A stretch of DNA of 64,000 nucleotides. It comes from Sphingomonas sp. HMP9 (GTDB lineage: Bacteria > Pseudomonadota > Alphaproteobacteria > Sphingomonadales > Sphingomonadaceae). Shown here piece by piece: positions 54,245-63,332 of the stretch. The notes beneath the pieces were generated by a model. The model did not search any database and was not told the origin of the DNA. It saw nothing but the letters and a program-made list of their open reading frames with translations. The stretch is from assembly GCF_013374115.1 (NCBI RefSeq), contig NZ_AP022673.1:524501-588500 (forward strand). Direction: 5' to 3'. Numbering within the stretch: position 1 is the stretch's first letter; each line of letters opens with the position of its first letter. The position numbers were made by a program, and so were the translations under genes.

Positions 54245-55384
54245 TTAGCGTACCTTCCCAGTGGTCAGTCGATAGGTCATGACGTTGCGATAGGTCAGTC
54301 CGGGGTCAAGCCGGGCGGAGCCGAAGGAGGGATGGTTGGGGGTGTCGGGGTAGATCTGGGGTTCCATCACGAACGCGTCGCCCTCGCGGTAGATCTTGTT
54401 TGTCTTGCCGGCGCTCGTTCCATCCAGAAAATTGCCGGAATAGAATTGCAGCCCGGGCTGGTTGGACCAAAGTTCGAAGCCGCGGCCCGAGGCCGGATCT
54501 TGCGCTCGTGCCATCAGATGCAGGTTTGACGTCACGCTGCGGCCGATCGCCCAGTTGTGGTCATAGCCGCGCGCGAAAACGATCTGCTGGTCGCCGGCGT
54601 CACGGACGCGCTCGCCGATCGCGCGAGGTGTGCGAAAGTCGAAAACGGTGCCCGCGACTGGCGTCAATGCGCCGGTCGGGATCGCACCGGCATCGGTCGG
54701 AACATAGTGTTCGGCGGGAATTGTCACCATCGTTCCCATTGCCCCGTTCACGGCACCCTCGCCTGACAGGTTCCAATAGGCATGGTTGGTGATGTTAACG
54801 ATCGTGGGCTTATCGGTGGTCGCGCGGTACTCGATCGTCAGTTCGTCGCGCTCGTTGAGCGAGTAGGTCGCATCGACCGTCAGCGTGCCGGGATAGCCCA
54901 TCTCGCCGTCACGGCTGACGTGGCGGAGACGGACCGATGCGGTAGGACCGTCTTTGGTGCCCGTAACCTGCCACAGCACCTTGTCGAACCCGACATTGCC
55001 GCCGTGCAGCGCGTTGACCCCGTCGTTGACCGGCGTCTGATAACTCTTGCCGTCGAGCGTAAATTTGCCTCGGGCCAGACGGTTCGCATAGCGGCCGACC
55101 GTGCCACCGAAATACTGCGGCTTCGACAGGTATTTGTCGATGGTGGGGTAGCCGAGCGCAATATCGGCGGGCTTGCCGTTCCTGTCGGGTAGCATCAGCG
55201 CCTGGAGCGCAGCGCCGTAGGCAATGACGGTCGCCGACACACCATGCTCGTTAGTAAGTGTGACCGCGGGTACCGCCCGCCCGTCAGGCAAGGTGCCGAA
55301 CACCGCCTGTTTCGCCTCCGTGGCGTGCGCGAGGGTCGGTACAATCAGGCTTGCAGTACCCAGCATCAGGGCCAGCGTCTTCAT
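54245..55384 (-). CDS. galM: Secreted aldose 1-epimerase (galactose mutarotase)
   Basis: 379 residues with a signal peptide (MKTLALMLGTASLIVPTLAHA), so periplasmic. GGTVGRYANRLARGKF, NITNHAYWNLSGEG (catalytic His), RGYDHNWAIGR and EPQIYPDTPNHPSF (Glu region) are the mutarotase signatures. It interconverts alpha and beta anomers of galactose or glucose, supplying the anomer needed for uptake or oxidation. First gene of the minus-strand hydrolase operon, divergent from the TonB receptor. Confidence 0.93.
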   Translation of the reverse strand: MKTLALMLGTASLIVPTLAHATEAKQAVFGTLPDGRAVPAVTLTNEHGVSATVIAYGAALQALMLPDRNGKPADIALGYPTIDKYLSKPQYFGGTVGRYANRLARGKFTLDGKSYQTPVNDGVNALHGGNVGFDKVLWQVTGTKDGPTASVRLRHVSRDGEMGYPGTLTVDATYSLNERDELTIEYRATTDKPTIVNITNHAYWNLSGEGAVNGAMGTMVTIPAEHYVPTDAGAIPTGALTPVAGTVFDFRTPRAIGERVRDAGDQQIVFARGYDHNWAIGRSVTSNLHLMARAQDPASGRGFELWSNQPGLQFYSGNFLDGTSAGKTNKIYREGDAFVMEPQIYPDTPNHPSFGSARLDPGLTYRNVMTYRLTTGKVR

Positions 55385-55617
55385 CGTCCTCTCCCGCCTG
55401 TGACGCCGTTCGCGCCTTAGATCTCACTTGATACCAAAGCGTATGAGGAAAATAAAGGTTATTTATCATACCACGGCAATCACAGTCCCAAGATGAGCGG
55501 CGCTATTGTGATATATAAGATAAATGTCTTGTATCGTGGTCGGCGCTGGGCGTAAGCTGCCACGCAACGCGAGCTTCGAGTCAGGGGCCGCAATCACTGT
55601 ATGAGGGGAGGCCGTCC
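55385..55617. promoter_or_regulatory. Divergent promoter region of hydrolase operon and TonB receptor
   Basis: The 233-bp spacer has an AT-rich core (GGAAAATAAAGGTTATTTATC, 55447 onward, shortened here by its ends; GTGATATATAAGATAAATG). ATACCACG near 55470 and CGTGGT near 55540 form an inverted pair that could bind a repressor such as the GntR protein at the right end of the window. Specific -35/-10 boxes are not certain. Confidence 0.4.
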
Positions 55618-58392
55618 ATGCGACGCAAGCTGATCATTCTCGGAACGTCGTCGATCCTGGCGCTCGTCGCTGCACCCGGGCATGCCCAAACGGCCCCGCC
55701 GCAGGACGCGCAGAATAACATTGCAGGGTCCACGCCTGCCGCCTCGCAGGACGCTGCGACCACCGACGTCCAGTCGAACCAGGCGGCGCCAGACGCTGCA
55801 GCCGATGGCGAAATCGTCGTGACCGGACTGCGCCAGAGTCTTCAGTCGGCGCAGGCGATCAAGCGCAATTCGGACCAGCAGATCGATTCGATCGTCGCGT
55901 CGGACATCGGCAAGCTGCCCGACGTCGCGCTGTCCGACGTCGCTGCGCGCATTCCCGGCGTGCAGGTCGATCGCAGCGGCGGTGAGGCGTCCCGCGTGTT
56001 GATCCGCGGCCTGCCTGATTTTGCGACGACTTATAACGGGCGCGAAATTTTCACGGCCGAGTCGCGCGCCGTTGCGCTACAGGATTTCCCGGCGGGCGCG
56101 ATCGCCGCGATCGAAGTGTTCAAGACGACGACCGCCGACCTGGTCGAGGGCGGTCTGGCCGGCGAAGTGAACGTGCGCAGCCGCAAGCCGTTCGATTTCG
56201 ATGGGCTGGAAATCGCAGGATCCTTCTGGGGGCAGTATGAAAAGCGGTCGAAGGATTTTAATCCCAACGGCAACCTGCTCGTGTCTGATCGCTGGGACAC
56301 CGGTATTGGCGAGTTCGGCGCGCTGCTGAACTTCAGCTACACCAGCCTCAATTATCTCGATTCAACGCTGTCGAACACGGACTTTATCGCCAATCCGACG
56401 ATCCAGCCATCGAACACCGTCGCGCGTTTCCCCGACATCCAGCGCATTACCTTTGGTGCAGGCAAGCGATCACGGCCGTCGCTCAACGGCGCGCTCCAGT
56501 GGCGCCCGCAGCCGGGCCTCGAATTCTATGCCGAGGCACTCTGGCAAGGGTTCCGCAACAAGGTCTCCGATCGCGAGACCAGCGTGCCGCTGTACGGAGC
56601 ATCGGCGTACAACAACGTCGTCTATGGCGAGAACTCGAACCTAGTCAGCAGCCTGACGGCGGTGAACCCGAACCGGCCCGAGGGCTTCCAGGGCGCTACC
56701 TATGGCAAGACCGATACGTATCAATATGCGATCGGCGGCAAGTATGATTCCGGCGGTTTCCATCTGTCGACCGATGTGGCCCGAACCGCGAGCACGTTCA
56801 CGAACTCGGTCTATTCGTTCGACACCGCGTATGCCGCGCCGACTACGGTCACAGCGGACACTGGGCTGACCAGCGGCAGGCCAGGCTTCACGCTCGCTGG
56901 CGTTGATCCGCTCGCTGCGTCCAACTACATCTTTCGCGGCTTTTACGACCGTCAGCAAATCGCGCGTGGGCGCGATTGGCAGGGCCGAGTGGACGCGTCG
57001 TACGATACCGGCAATGCCTTCCTGACCAAGATCGAGGCGGGCTTTCGCTATGTCGACCGCAACGCGCATTACGAGGATGGCGACCGCTATGCCTATGTCG
57101 AGGGACAGCGGCTGCCGCTGAGTGCGGTTCCGGTCGAATACGGCATCGGGCCAAGTGGTTTTCCCGACGATGCAGGCAACGGTATCGGCCGATATTACTC
57201 GCCGACCTATGGCGGCATCCGCGACAATATCGAAAAGCTGCGGGCCTTTGTCGGCTTCCCAAGCGGCGTGCCGCCGATCAATCCGGCGGCGACGTACACG
57301 TCGAACGAGCGGTCCTATGCCGGCTATGGCCAGGTCAAATACGCGTTCGGGACGGGAATCCGCGTCGATGGTTCGATCGGCGTGCGTGTCGTCGGCACCA
57401 CGCTTGGCCTTGTTGCGACTTCGGTCAGCGGGGCCACGACGACGCCGATCGACACGACAACCAAATATACCGACTGGCTGCCGAACGCGAGCGCGCGGAT
57501 CCGCTTCACCGATCAGCTCCAGCTGCGTCTGTCGGCGACCAAGACGCGCTCGCGTCCGGGCTTCGGGCAGTACAATCCGGCGGTGAATTCGGGGTCGGTC
57601 CCGGGATGCGAATTCGATCCGGTTACAAACGTGCTGCTGCCGGCCAGTCAGAACCCGATTGCCTCAAGCTGTGTCCGCAACGGCAGCACTGGCAACGCTA
57701 ATCTGACGCCGCTCAAGTCTAAGAACTATGACGCCAGCCTGGAATATTATTTCTCGAAGACGGGCACGGTGGCGCTCGCCGGGTTCCGGCGCGACCTGAA
57801 CGGGTTTATCTCCAACTACCAGGTCGCTGGCCTCGACGAGAATGGCTACACACTGAATGTCTCGCAGCCGTTCAACAGCGGCAAGGGCCGCGTTCAGGGT
57901 GTCGAGGCGGTGTTCACGACCTTCCTCGATTTCGATGGCCTGCCCGATTGGGCGCGCGCATTCGGGATCGATACCAACATCACGTACCTCGATGCGAAGA
58001 CCGGCGTGCCGACCAGTCTGGGCGGAACCATCGCGCAGACCGAGATCCTGGGCGTATCCAAATGGACCTACAACATCGCGGGGATATTCGAAAAGGCGGG
58101 CTTCTCGACCCGGCTGTCGTGGAACCACCGCAGCAGCTATCTCGGCACGCTACAATTCCGCGACGCCAACGCATATAGTGAGACGGTACGGGGCATCGGC
58201 CGCCTTGACCTCTCCGCGAGCTACGACGTGATCAAGAACTTAACGCTGACGGCCGACTGGACGAACATCCTGGCCAAGCCGTTCCGCTCCGATCTGACTT
58301 ACGCCTATGGCGACGGAACCAGCGCGACCCTGCCGCGCATCATCAGATACGAAGAATCGGTCTGGTCGGCTGGCCTCCGCTTCCGCTTCTGA
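55618..58392 (+). CDS. TonB-dependent receptor for oligosaccharides
   Basis: 924 residues. Signal peptide to about residue 24 (APGHAQ), a Gln/Ala-rich spacer, then the plug (EIVVTGLRQSLQSAQAIKRN, KLPDVALSDVAARIPGVQVD, RVLIRGLPDFATTYNGREIF) and a long barrel that ends SAGLRFRF with terminal Phe. This is the Caulobacter/Sphingomonas-type receptor used for glycans. It would import galactosides released by the secreted hydrolases, using TonB-ExbBD energy. GGGGAGG lies 6 nt before the ATG. The dgoD gene follows after 28 bp. Confidence 0.93.
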   Translation: MRRKLIILGTSSILALVAAPGHAQTAPPQDAQNNIAGSTPAASQDAATTDVQSNQAAPDAAADGEIVVTGLRQSLQSAQAIKRNSDQQIDSIVASDIGKLPDVALSDVAARIPGVQVDRSGGEASRVLIRGLPDFATTYNGREIFTAESRAVALQDFPAGAIAAIEVFKTTTADLVEGGLAGEVNVRSRKPFDFDGLEIAGSFWGQYEKRSKDFNPNGNLLVSDRWDTGIGEFGALLNFSYTSLNYLDSTLSNTDFIANPTIQPSNTVARFPDIQRITFGAGKRSRPSLNGALQWRPQPGLEFYAEALWQGFRNKVSDRETSVPLYGASAYNNVVYGENSNLVSSLTAVNPNRPEGFQGATYGKTDTYQYAIGGKYDSGGFHLSTDVARTASTFTNSVYSFDTAYAAPTTVTADTGLTSGRPGFTLAGVDPLAASNYIFRGFYDRQQIARGRDWQGRVDASYDTGNAFLTKIEAGFRYVDRNAHYEDGDRYAYVEGQRLPLSAVPVEYGIGPSGFPDDAGNGIGRYYSPTYGGIRDNIEKLRAFVGFPSGVPPINPAATYTSNERSYAGYGQVKYAFGTGIRVDGSIGVRVVGTTLGLVATSVSGATTTPIDTTTKYTDWLPNASARIRFTDQLQLRLSATKTRSRPGFGQYNPAVNSGSVPGCEFDPVTNVLLPASQNPIASSCVRNGSTGNANLTPLKSKNYDASLEYYFSKTGTVALAGFRRDLNGFISNYQVAGLDENGYTLNVSQPFNSGKGRVQGVEAVFTTFLDFDGLPDWARAFGIDTNITYLDAKTGVPTSLGGTIAQTEILGVSKWTYNIAGIFEKAGFSTRLSWNHRSSYLGTLQFRDANAYSETVRGIGRLDLSASYDVIKNLTLTADWTNILAKPFRSDLTYAYGDGTSATLPRIIRYEESVWSAGLRFRF

Positions 58393-58420
58393 CCTTTTCC
58401 TACGGATGAGTGCTCCGCCT

Positions 58421-59569
58421 ATGATCAAGATCGCGCAGATCGAGACCTTTATCCTGCCACCCCGTTGGTTGTTCGTCCGCGTCGAGACCGACGACGGTGC
58501 GGTAGGTTGGGGTGAAGCAAGCTTGGAAGGGCATGCCGAGGCGGTCGAAGGGGCGTTCGCGTCGCTCCGCGACCGCTTCATCGGGCATGACCCCGCGCGG
58601 ATCGAGGATATCTGGCAGGTCGCCTATCGGCTTGGTTTTTACCGTGGGGGCCCGGTGCTGATGTCCGCATTGTCTGGTCTCGACCAGGCGCTGTGGGATT
58701 TGAAGGGGCGGCTACTTGGCGTGCCCGTGTGGCAGCTGCTCGGCGGCAATGTACGCGACCGCGTCCCAGTCTATGCTTGGATTGGAGGCGACCGGCCGGA
58801 CGAGGTTGCCGAGGCTGCAGCCGAACGGCTGAAGCAGGGCTTCAAGGCGGTCAAGATGAACGCCACCGCCGATCTCGGCTGGCTCGACAGCCCCAAGGCT
58901 TTAGATGAGACGGTCGAGCGTGTTGCGGCGGTGCAGGCACAGGGGCTCGACGTGGGCCTCGACTTCCACGGCCGCGTCCACCGGCCGATGGCGAAGCAGC
59001 TCGCCGCCGCAGTGACGCCGCTTCGCCCGCTGTTCATCGAGGAGCCCTTGCTGTCGGAACATCTCGAAGGAATCGTCGATTTCGCGCAGCACACCAGCGT
59101 CCCGATCGCGCTCGGCGAGCGGCTCTACAGTCGCTGGGATTTCAAGCGCGTGTTCGAGGCGAATTGCGTCGACATCATCCAGCCCGACCTGAGCCACGCC
59201 GGCGGCATCTCTGAATGCCGCCGGATCGCGGCGATGGCAGAGGCGTACGACGTCGCGGTCGCGCCGCATTGCCCGCTTGGTCCGCTCGCGCTTGCGGCCT
59301 GCATGCAGATCGCCGCGGCGACGCCCAATTTCGTGATCCAGGAGATGTCGCTCGGCATCCACTACAATGTCGGCGGGCACGATCTGCTGAGCTACATGAC
59401 CGATCCGTCGGTATTCGATGTGGTGGACGGGATGGTCGATGTCCTGAGTGGCCCTGGCCTTGGCGTCACGATCGACGAAGCGAAGGTGCGCGACGCCGCG
59501 AGCCGCCCGATCGTGGGCTGGCGCAACCCGGCGTGGCGTGGGCCCGACGGCGCAGTCCGCGAGTGGTGA
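58421..59569 (+). CDS. dgoD: D-galactonate dehydratase
   Basis: 382 residues, the same length as E. coli DgoD and alike along its whole length. PPRWLFVRVETDDGAVGWGE, GFYRGGPVLMSALSGLDQAL, GLDFHGRVHRPMAK (metal-binding Asp region), FIEEPLLSEH (Glu), IALGERLYSRWDFK (Glu) and QPDLSHAGGI, APHCPLGPLALAAC are the enolase-superfamily motifs. It dehydrates D-galactonate to 2-keto-3-deoxygalactonate. ATG 58421 is preferred by length; ATG 58406 is in frame. It overlaps the galactose-dehydrogenase start. Confidence 0.96.
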   Translation: MIKIAQIETFILPPRWLFVRVETDDGAVGWGEASLEGHAEAVEGAFASLRDRFIGHDPARIEDIWQVAYRLGFYRGGPVLMSALSGLDQALWDLKGRLLGVPVWQLLGGNVRDRVPVYAWIGGDRPDEVAEAAAERLKQGFKAVKMNATADLGWLDSPKALDETVERVAAVQAQGLDVGLDFHGRVHRPMAKQLAAAVTPLRPLFIEEPLLSEHLEGIVDFAQHTSVPIALGERLYSRWDFKRVFEANCVDIIQPDLSHAGGISECRRIAAMAEAYDVAVAPHCPLGPLALAACMQIAAATPNFVIQEMSLGIHYNVGGHDLLSYMTDPSVFDVVDGMVDVLSGPGLGVTIDEAKVRDAASRPIVGWRNPAWRGPDGAVREW

Positions 59570-60488
59570 TCCGGAACGTCGCGATCATCGGCGCGGGCAA
59601 GATCGCCCGTGACCAGCACGTCCCCGCTCTCCGCGCCAGCGAGGCCTTCTCGCTGGTCGCTACGGTCGATACCGGGGGGGGGATCGACGGTGTGCCAAAC
59701 CATCGCGATCTTGCCGCATTGCTGGCAAGCGGCATTCGCGTCGATGCCGTCGCGATCTGTACACCGCCGCAGGTCCGCGGCGCGATCGCGCGGCAGGCCA
59801 TTGCGGCGGGGCTTCACGTCCTACTGGAGAAGCCTCCTGCTGTGACGTTGACCGAATTGACCGTGCTGACCGATCTGGCACGCGGCGCTGGCGTGACGCT
59901 GTTCGCGGCCTGGCATTCGCGTTTCGCGCCGATGGTCGAGGGGGCACGCGACTGGCTCCACGGAAAGACCGTCACAGGCGGGCAGGTGACATGGCGTGAA
60001 AGCGTTCGGCGCTGGGATCCGGGGCATTCCTGGCTGTGGGCGCCTGGTGGTCTCGGCGTGTTCGATCCGGGGATAACGCGCTCTCGATCCTGACCGCGAT
60101 CTGGCCCTCGCCGCTGAGCGTTGCGAGCGCGCGGTTGAAGGTTCCTGAAAACGCGCACACGCCGATCGCCGCACGGCTGACGCTTGCCAGCGGCGGCGCA
60201 ACCATCTCGGTCGACTTCGACTTCCGCGAAGAGGGTGAACAGATCTGGACGATCGCCGTGGAAACCGCGGGCGGTCTTAGCCTGCGGCTGTCGAACGGCG
60301 CCGCCGCGTTGTCGATCGATGGCGGCCCTGCGTGTTGGACATCGGCGAAGGACTATCCCGCACTTTACGCGCACTTCGCCAAGTCCATAACCGCCGGGGC
60401 GATCGATGCCGATCCGGCGCCGCTTTGCCTCGTCGCCGACGCGCTGCTGGTGACGCATACCGAACGCGTCGAGGCGTTCGTCGAATAA
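59566..60488 (+). pseudogene. D-galactose 1-dehydrogenase (Gfo/Idh/MocA), frameshifted
   Basis: GTG start overlapping the dgoD stop. NVAIIGAGKIARDQHVPALR is the NAD(P) fold, AIAAGLHVLLEKPPAVTLTE holds the EKP motif, and the frame then runs to GGLGVFDPGI, where it ends in TRSRS and a stop at 60093. The rest (NALSILTAIWPSPLSVASAR to ERVEAFVE) continues in another frame to 60488. Restoring one base near 60073 (GGGATAACGCG against an expected GGGATCAACGCG) gives a 307-residue protein of normal length. It would oxidise galactose to galactonolactone. Either a real inactivation or a sequencing error. Confidence 0.88.
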
Positions 60489-60519
60489 GACTCACTCGCT
60501 TGCGCGACCGAGCGGGTCT
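60488..60519. terminator. Bidirectional hairpin between convergent genes
   Basis: AGACTCACTCG (60488-60498) pairs with CGAGCGGGTCT (60509-60519), 9 of 11 positions matched, between the ends of the convergent galactose-dehydrogenase and symporter genes. No long T run. Confidence 0.5.
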
Positions 60520-60528
60520 GGCGTCACC

Positions 60529-62130
60529 TCACCACCAGGTCGCGTAGAGCGCGATAAGGATCAATACGACCGCGCCAGCGCCCATGTTGAAGCTTGCCTG
60601 CGTGGTGTAATCGACGTCGGCGGTGGTGATCGTGTCGGCACCGCGCCGTTGTGGGACGAGCAGCGATACTATGACCGCGAGAACAAGCGCGGCAAGGAAG
60701 ACGGCGCCCATCCGGTCCATGAACGGCAGCGTACCCCAGACTTCCTTCAATACCCATGACAGCACGACGGACGACACCGCTGCGGTGATCGCGCCAGCTT
60801 CGTTGGCGCGTTTCCAAAACAGGCCAAGCAGGAAGATGACGGTAATGCCGGGCGTGAAAAAGCCGGTGAATTCCTGAATGAACTGGAACGCCTGTTCGGA
60901 CGCCCCGACCAACGGACGCGCGGTCGACACCGCAATGACGATCGCGACGACGGCAGCGATCCGCCCGGCCTTTACCAGATGACGTTCGTTCGCATCATGT
61001 GCGCCCGTGCCGTGCTCGGCGTCGGTACGTACACCGCGATATTTGGCATAGATGTCGAGCGTGAAGATGGTCGCGATCGAATTGATTTTGGAGGCGGTCG
61101 ACGCGATGATCGCGGCGATCAACGCGGCGAAAACAAGACCCAAAAGTCCGGTCGGCAGCAGGGCCATCATGGTCGGATAGGCCTCGTCGGGCTTGGCCAG
61201 GTTGGGCGCGAGCAACAATGCGGCGATCCCCGGCAGCACGATTATCAACGGCATCAGCAGCTTCAGGAACGCAGCGAAGATGATCCCCTTCTGCGCCTCG
61301 CCAAGGCTCTTGGCGGCGAGGGCGCGTTGGATGATGTATTGGTTGAAGCCCCAATAACTCAGATTCGCGATCCACATGCCGCCGATCAGCACCGACAGCC
61401 CGGGCAGGTCGGCGTAGTGCGGATTGCCCTTCTTCAGGATCATGTGGAAATGGTCGGGGATGCTGGTCGTGAGCTTGCTCCAGCCGGCCAGGACGCCTGC
61501 GCCTTCACCGAGCTTGCCGAGCGTCAGCCAGGCGATGATCAAGCCGCCGAGCACCAATAGCGTCACCTGGACGATGTCGGTCAGCGCCACCGCCTTCAGT
61601 CCACCGCGGATCTGGTAGAGAAGCGCGAACGCACCGAGGCCGACGAGCGCAATGTTCTGGTCGACGCCCGCCACCTTCGTCACGGCGATCGAGCCTAGCC
61701 AGATGATCGAGGTAAGGTTCACGAACACGTAGAGCGCGAGCCAGAACACCGCCATCAGCGTGCGAATACGGGTGCCGTAGCGCCGTTCCAGGAACTGCGG
61801 CATCGTGTAGATCTCGTTGCGCAGGAAGATCGGGAGGAAGAATTTCCCGACGATCAACAGCGTCAGCGCCGCCATCCACTCGTACGACGCGATTGCGAGG
61901 CCGATCGCATAGCCCGACCCCGACATGCCGACGATCTGTTCGGCGGAAATGTTAGCCGCGATCAGCGACGCGCCGATCGCCCACCAGGGCAGATCCTTCG
62001 ATGCGAGAAAATAGTCGGTGGTGTTCTTGGGACCGGCGCCCTTCTTGTCGCGGCTCACCCATTGCGCGAGGCCGAAGATGAAGATCGCGTAGACGACGAT
62101 CACGGCAATATCGATGGGGTTTAACGGCAA
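60529..62130 (-). CDS. Sodium:solute symporter (SGLT/SSS family), probable galactose/glucose carrier
   Basis: 533 residues with about 14 transmembrane segments, similar to vSGLT. DYFLASKDLPWWAIGASLIA, AANISAEQIVGMSGSGYAIG, SYEWMAALTLLIVGKFFLPI and YTMPQFLERRYGTRIR are family motifs, and GLVFAALIAAIIASTASKIN is the sodium-site helix. It brings sugar across the inner membrane with sodium. The start is TTG at 62130 with AGGAG 8 nt upstream; no ATG nearby fits. It is divergent from the lactonase remnant and convergent with the dehydrogenase. Confidence 0.92.
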   Translation of the reverse strand: MPLNPIDIAVIVVYAIFIFGLAQWVSRDKKGAGPKNTTDYFLASKDLPWWAIGASLIAANISAEQIVGMSGSGYAIGLAIASYEWMAALTLLIVGKFFLPIFLRNEIYTMPQFLERRYGTRIRTLMAVFWLALYVFVNLTSIIWLGSIAVTKVAGVDQNIALVGLGAFALLYQIRGGLKAVALTDIVQVTLLVLGGLIIAWLTLGKLGEGAGVLAGWSKLTTSIPDHFHMILKKGNPHYADLPGLSVLIGGMWIANLSYWGFNQYIIQRALAAKSLGEAQKGIIFAAFLKLLMPLIIVLPGIAALLLAPNLAKPDEAYPTMMALLPTGLLGLVFAALIAAIIASTASKINSIATIFTLDIYAKYRGVRTDAEHGTGAHDANERHLVKAGRIAAVVAIVIAVSTARPLVGASEQAFQFIQEFTGFFTPGITVIFLLGLFWKRANEAGAITAAVSSVVLSWVLKEVWGTLPFMDRMGAVFLAALVLAVIVSLLVPQRRGADTITTADVDYTTQASFNMGAGAVVLILIALYATWW

Positions 62131-62289
62131 CGGACAGGCTCCTCTTGGCGCCCCACCGTTCGGATGCCGCCGAACGATCGGAAGCTCGCGAATTCGTGTA
62201 AGCAGCGCACGGTATTAATGATCAGGCGATTGCCTCTTCATTACTGCAAATTATATGATTATTGAGACGTGTCGAGCCGGAAAGCGCGC
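62131..62289. promoter_or_regulatory. Divergent spacer between symporter and lactonase remnant
   Basis: A perfect hairpin CGTTCGG (62157-62163)/CCGAACG (62170-62176) lies next to the symporter start. TAATGA (62216-62221) faces TCATTA (62238-62243) in an AT-rich stretch that also has TTATATGATTATT. Candidate operator and promoters for the galactose genes. Confidence 0.4.
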
Positions 62290-62519
62290 ATGAGCGGGAG
62301 TGGTGTTCTGGAAAGTCGTTTGATCTGGTCGTTGGAGGCCATGCGGGGCGAGGGGCCGGTGTGGGGCGACGGAGATGCAGCATTGTGGTTCGTCGATATC
62401 AAGCGGGGACGGTTGCATCGCTACGATCCCGCGACCGACGTGCGGCGCTCGATCGACATCGGCGGGCAGGCGAGCTTCATCGCCGCGACCGATGCGGGCG
62501 CGCTGCTGATTGGCAGCGG
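62290..62519 (+). pseudogene. SMP-30/gluconolactonase-type lactonase, N-terminal fragment
   Basis: MSGSGVLESRLIWSLEAMRG, GEGPVWGDGDAALWFVDIKR and GRLHRYDPATDVRRSIDIGG match the first quarter of SMP-30/regucalcin lactonases; the Glu of GEGP is a metal ligand. After about 77 residues (ALLIGSGS) the similarity ends and the frame stops at 62529. Full-length proteins are near 290 residues. The gene would have hydrolysed galactonolactone. It is joined directly to the tail of a kinase gene, so a deletion took out the rest. Confidence 0.8.
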
Positions 62520-62648
62520 ATCGCGCTGATCGGCGATACGGCGCTCACCGAACGGTACGTCCTGGCGCTGGCCGGTATCGATCTGCGCCCCGAAACTCAT
62601 GACGGCGAGGCGTGCGAGCTCGCCGGGCCTCGCACTATTGGAGATTTC
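62520..62648 (+). pseudogene. dgoK: 2-keto-3-deoxygalactonokinase, C-terminal tail
   Basis: In a frame different from the lactonase fragment, IALIGDTALTERYVLALAGI then DGEACELAGPRTIGDF resembles the C-terminal end of DgoK (IALIG-x-L-x-x-RY ... DGEAxxLAG). Only about 43 of roughly 300 residues are left, without the ATP- or substrate-binding parts. This frame runs without a stop into the aldolase ATG, whereas the +1 frame ends in TGA overlapping that ATG; one indel near 62630 could restore the usual overlap. Confidence 0.65.
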
Positions 62649-63286
62649 ATGACCATCGACGACCTGCTCGCATCCGGTACGCCGCCGATCGTCGCCATCC
62701 TGCGCGGTATCACGCCCAAGGAGGTGCTGGCGGTCGGCCAGGCGCTGGTCGATAGTGGCATTCGCTTGATCGAAGTGCCGTTCAACTCGCCGGATCCGGT
62801 GACCAGCATCACGATGCTGCAGACCGCATTCGGCGACTTGGCCGCGATCGGTGGCGGCACTGTCCTGGATATCGCCGCGGTCGAGGCGTTGGCCGCGACC
62901 GGCAGCACCATCATGGTCACGCCGAACACCGACCCGAAGGTCATTGCGCGAGGCGTCGAACTGGGACTCGAGCCGATGCCCGGGTTCGTGACCCCGAGCG
63001 AGGCGTTCCAAGCAATTGCCGCGGGCGCCCGACGGATCAAGCTGTTCCCCGCGGTGGCGCTCGGCCCGAATTATCTGAAGGTGGTGCGTGACGTACTGCC
63101 GCGCGACGTACGAGTCTGGGGGGGGGGGGCGGCACGGGGGCGGACAATTTCGCGGAATGGCTGGCGGCGGGGGCCGAAGGGATCGGCGTCGGCGGCGCGC
63201 TCTATAAGCCCGGCGATGCGGCAGCCCTGGTTGCCGAGCGCGCTCGCGCTCTGGTCGCGGCGTGGCAGTCGGCTCGCCCCGCTTAA
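62649..63286 (+). pseudogene. dgoA: 2-keto-3-deoxy-6-phosphogalactonate aldolase, disrupted by a G12 tract
   Basis: MTIDDLLASGTPPIVAILRG, LVDSGIRLIEVPFNSPDP, GGGTVLDIAAVEAL, MVTPNTDPKVIARGVELGLE, PMPGFVTPSEAFQA and IKLFPAVALGPNYLKV are the KDPG/KDPGal aldolase motifs, with the Schiff-base Lys in RRIKLFPA. At 63118-63129 there are 12 consecutive G residues; the C-terminal part (GTGADNFAEWLAAGAEGIGV, GGALYKPGDAAALVAERA) is in a different frame. Ten or thirteen G would restore a protein of about 211 residues ending at TAA 63284-63286. It would cleave the phosphorylated keto-acid to pyruvate and glyceraldehyde-3-phosphate. Confidence 0.87.
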
Positions 63287-63332
63287 CGAAACGTGGCCTT
63301 GTCGTCGGGGCGAAATTGAGCGAGCAAACGAT

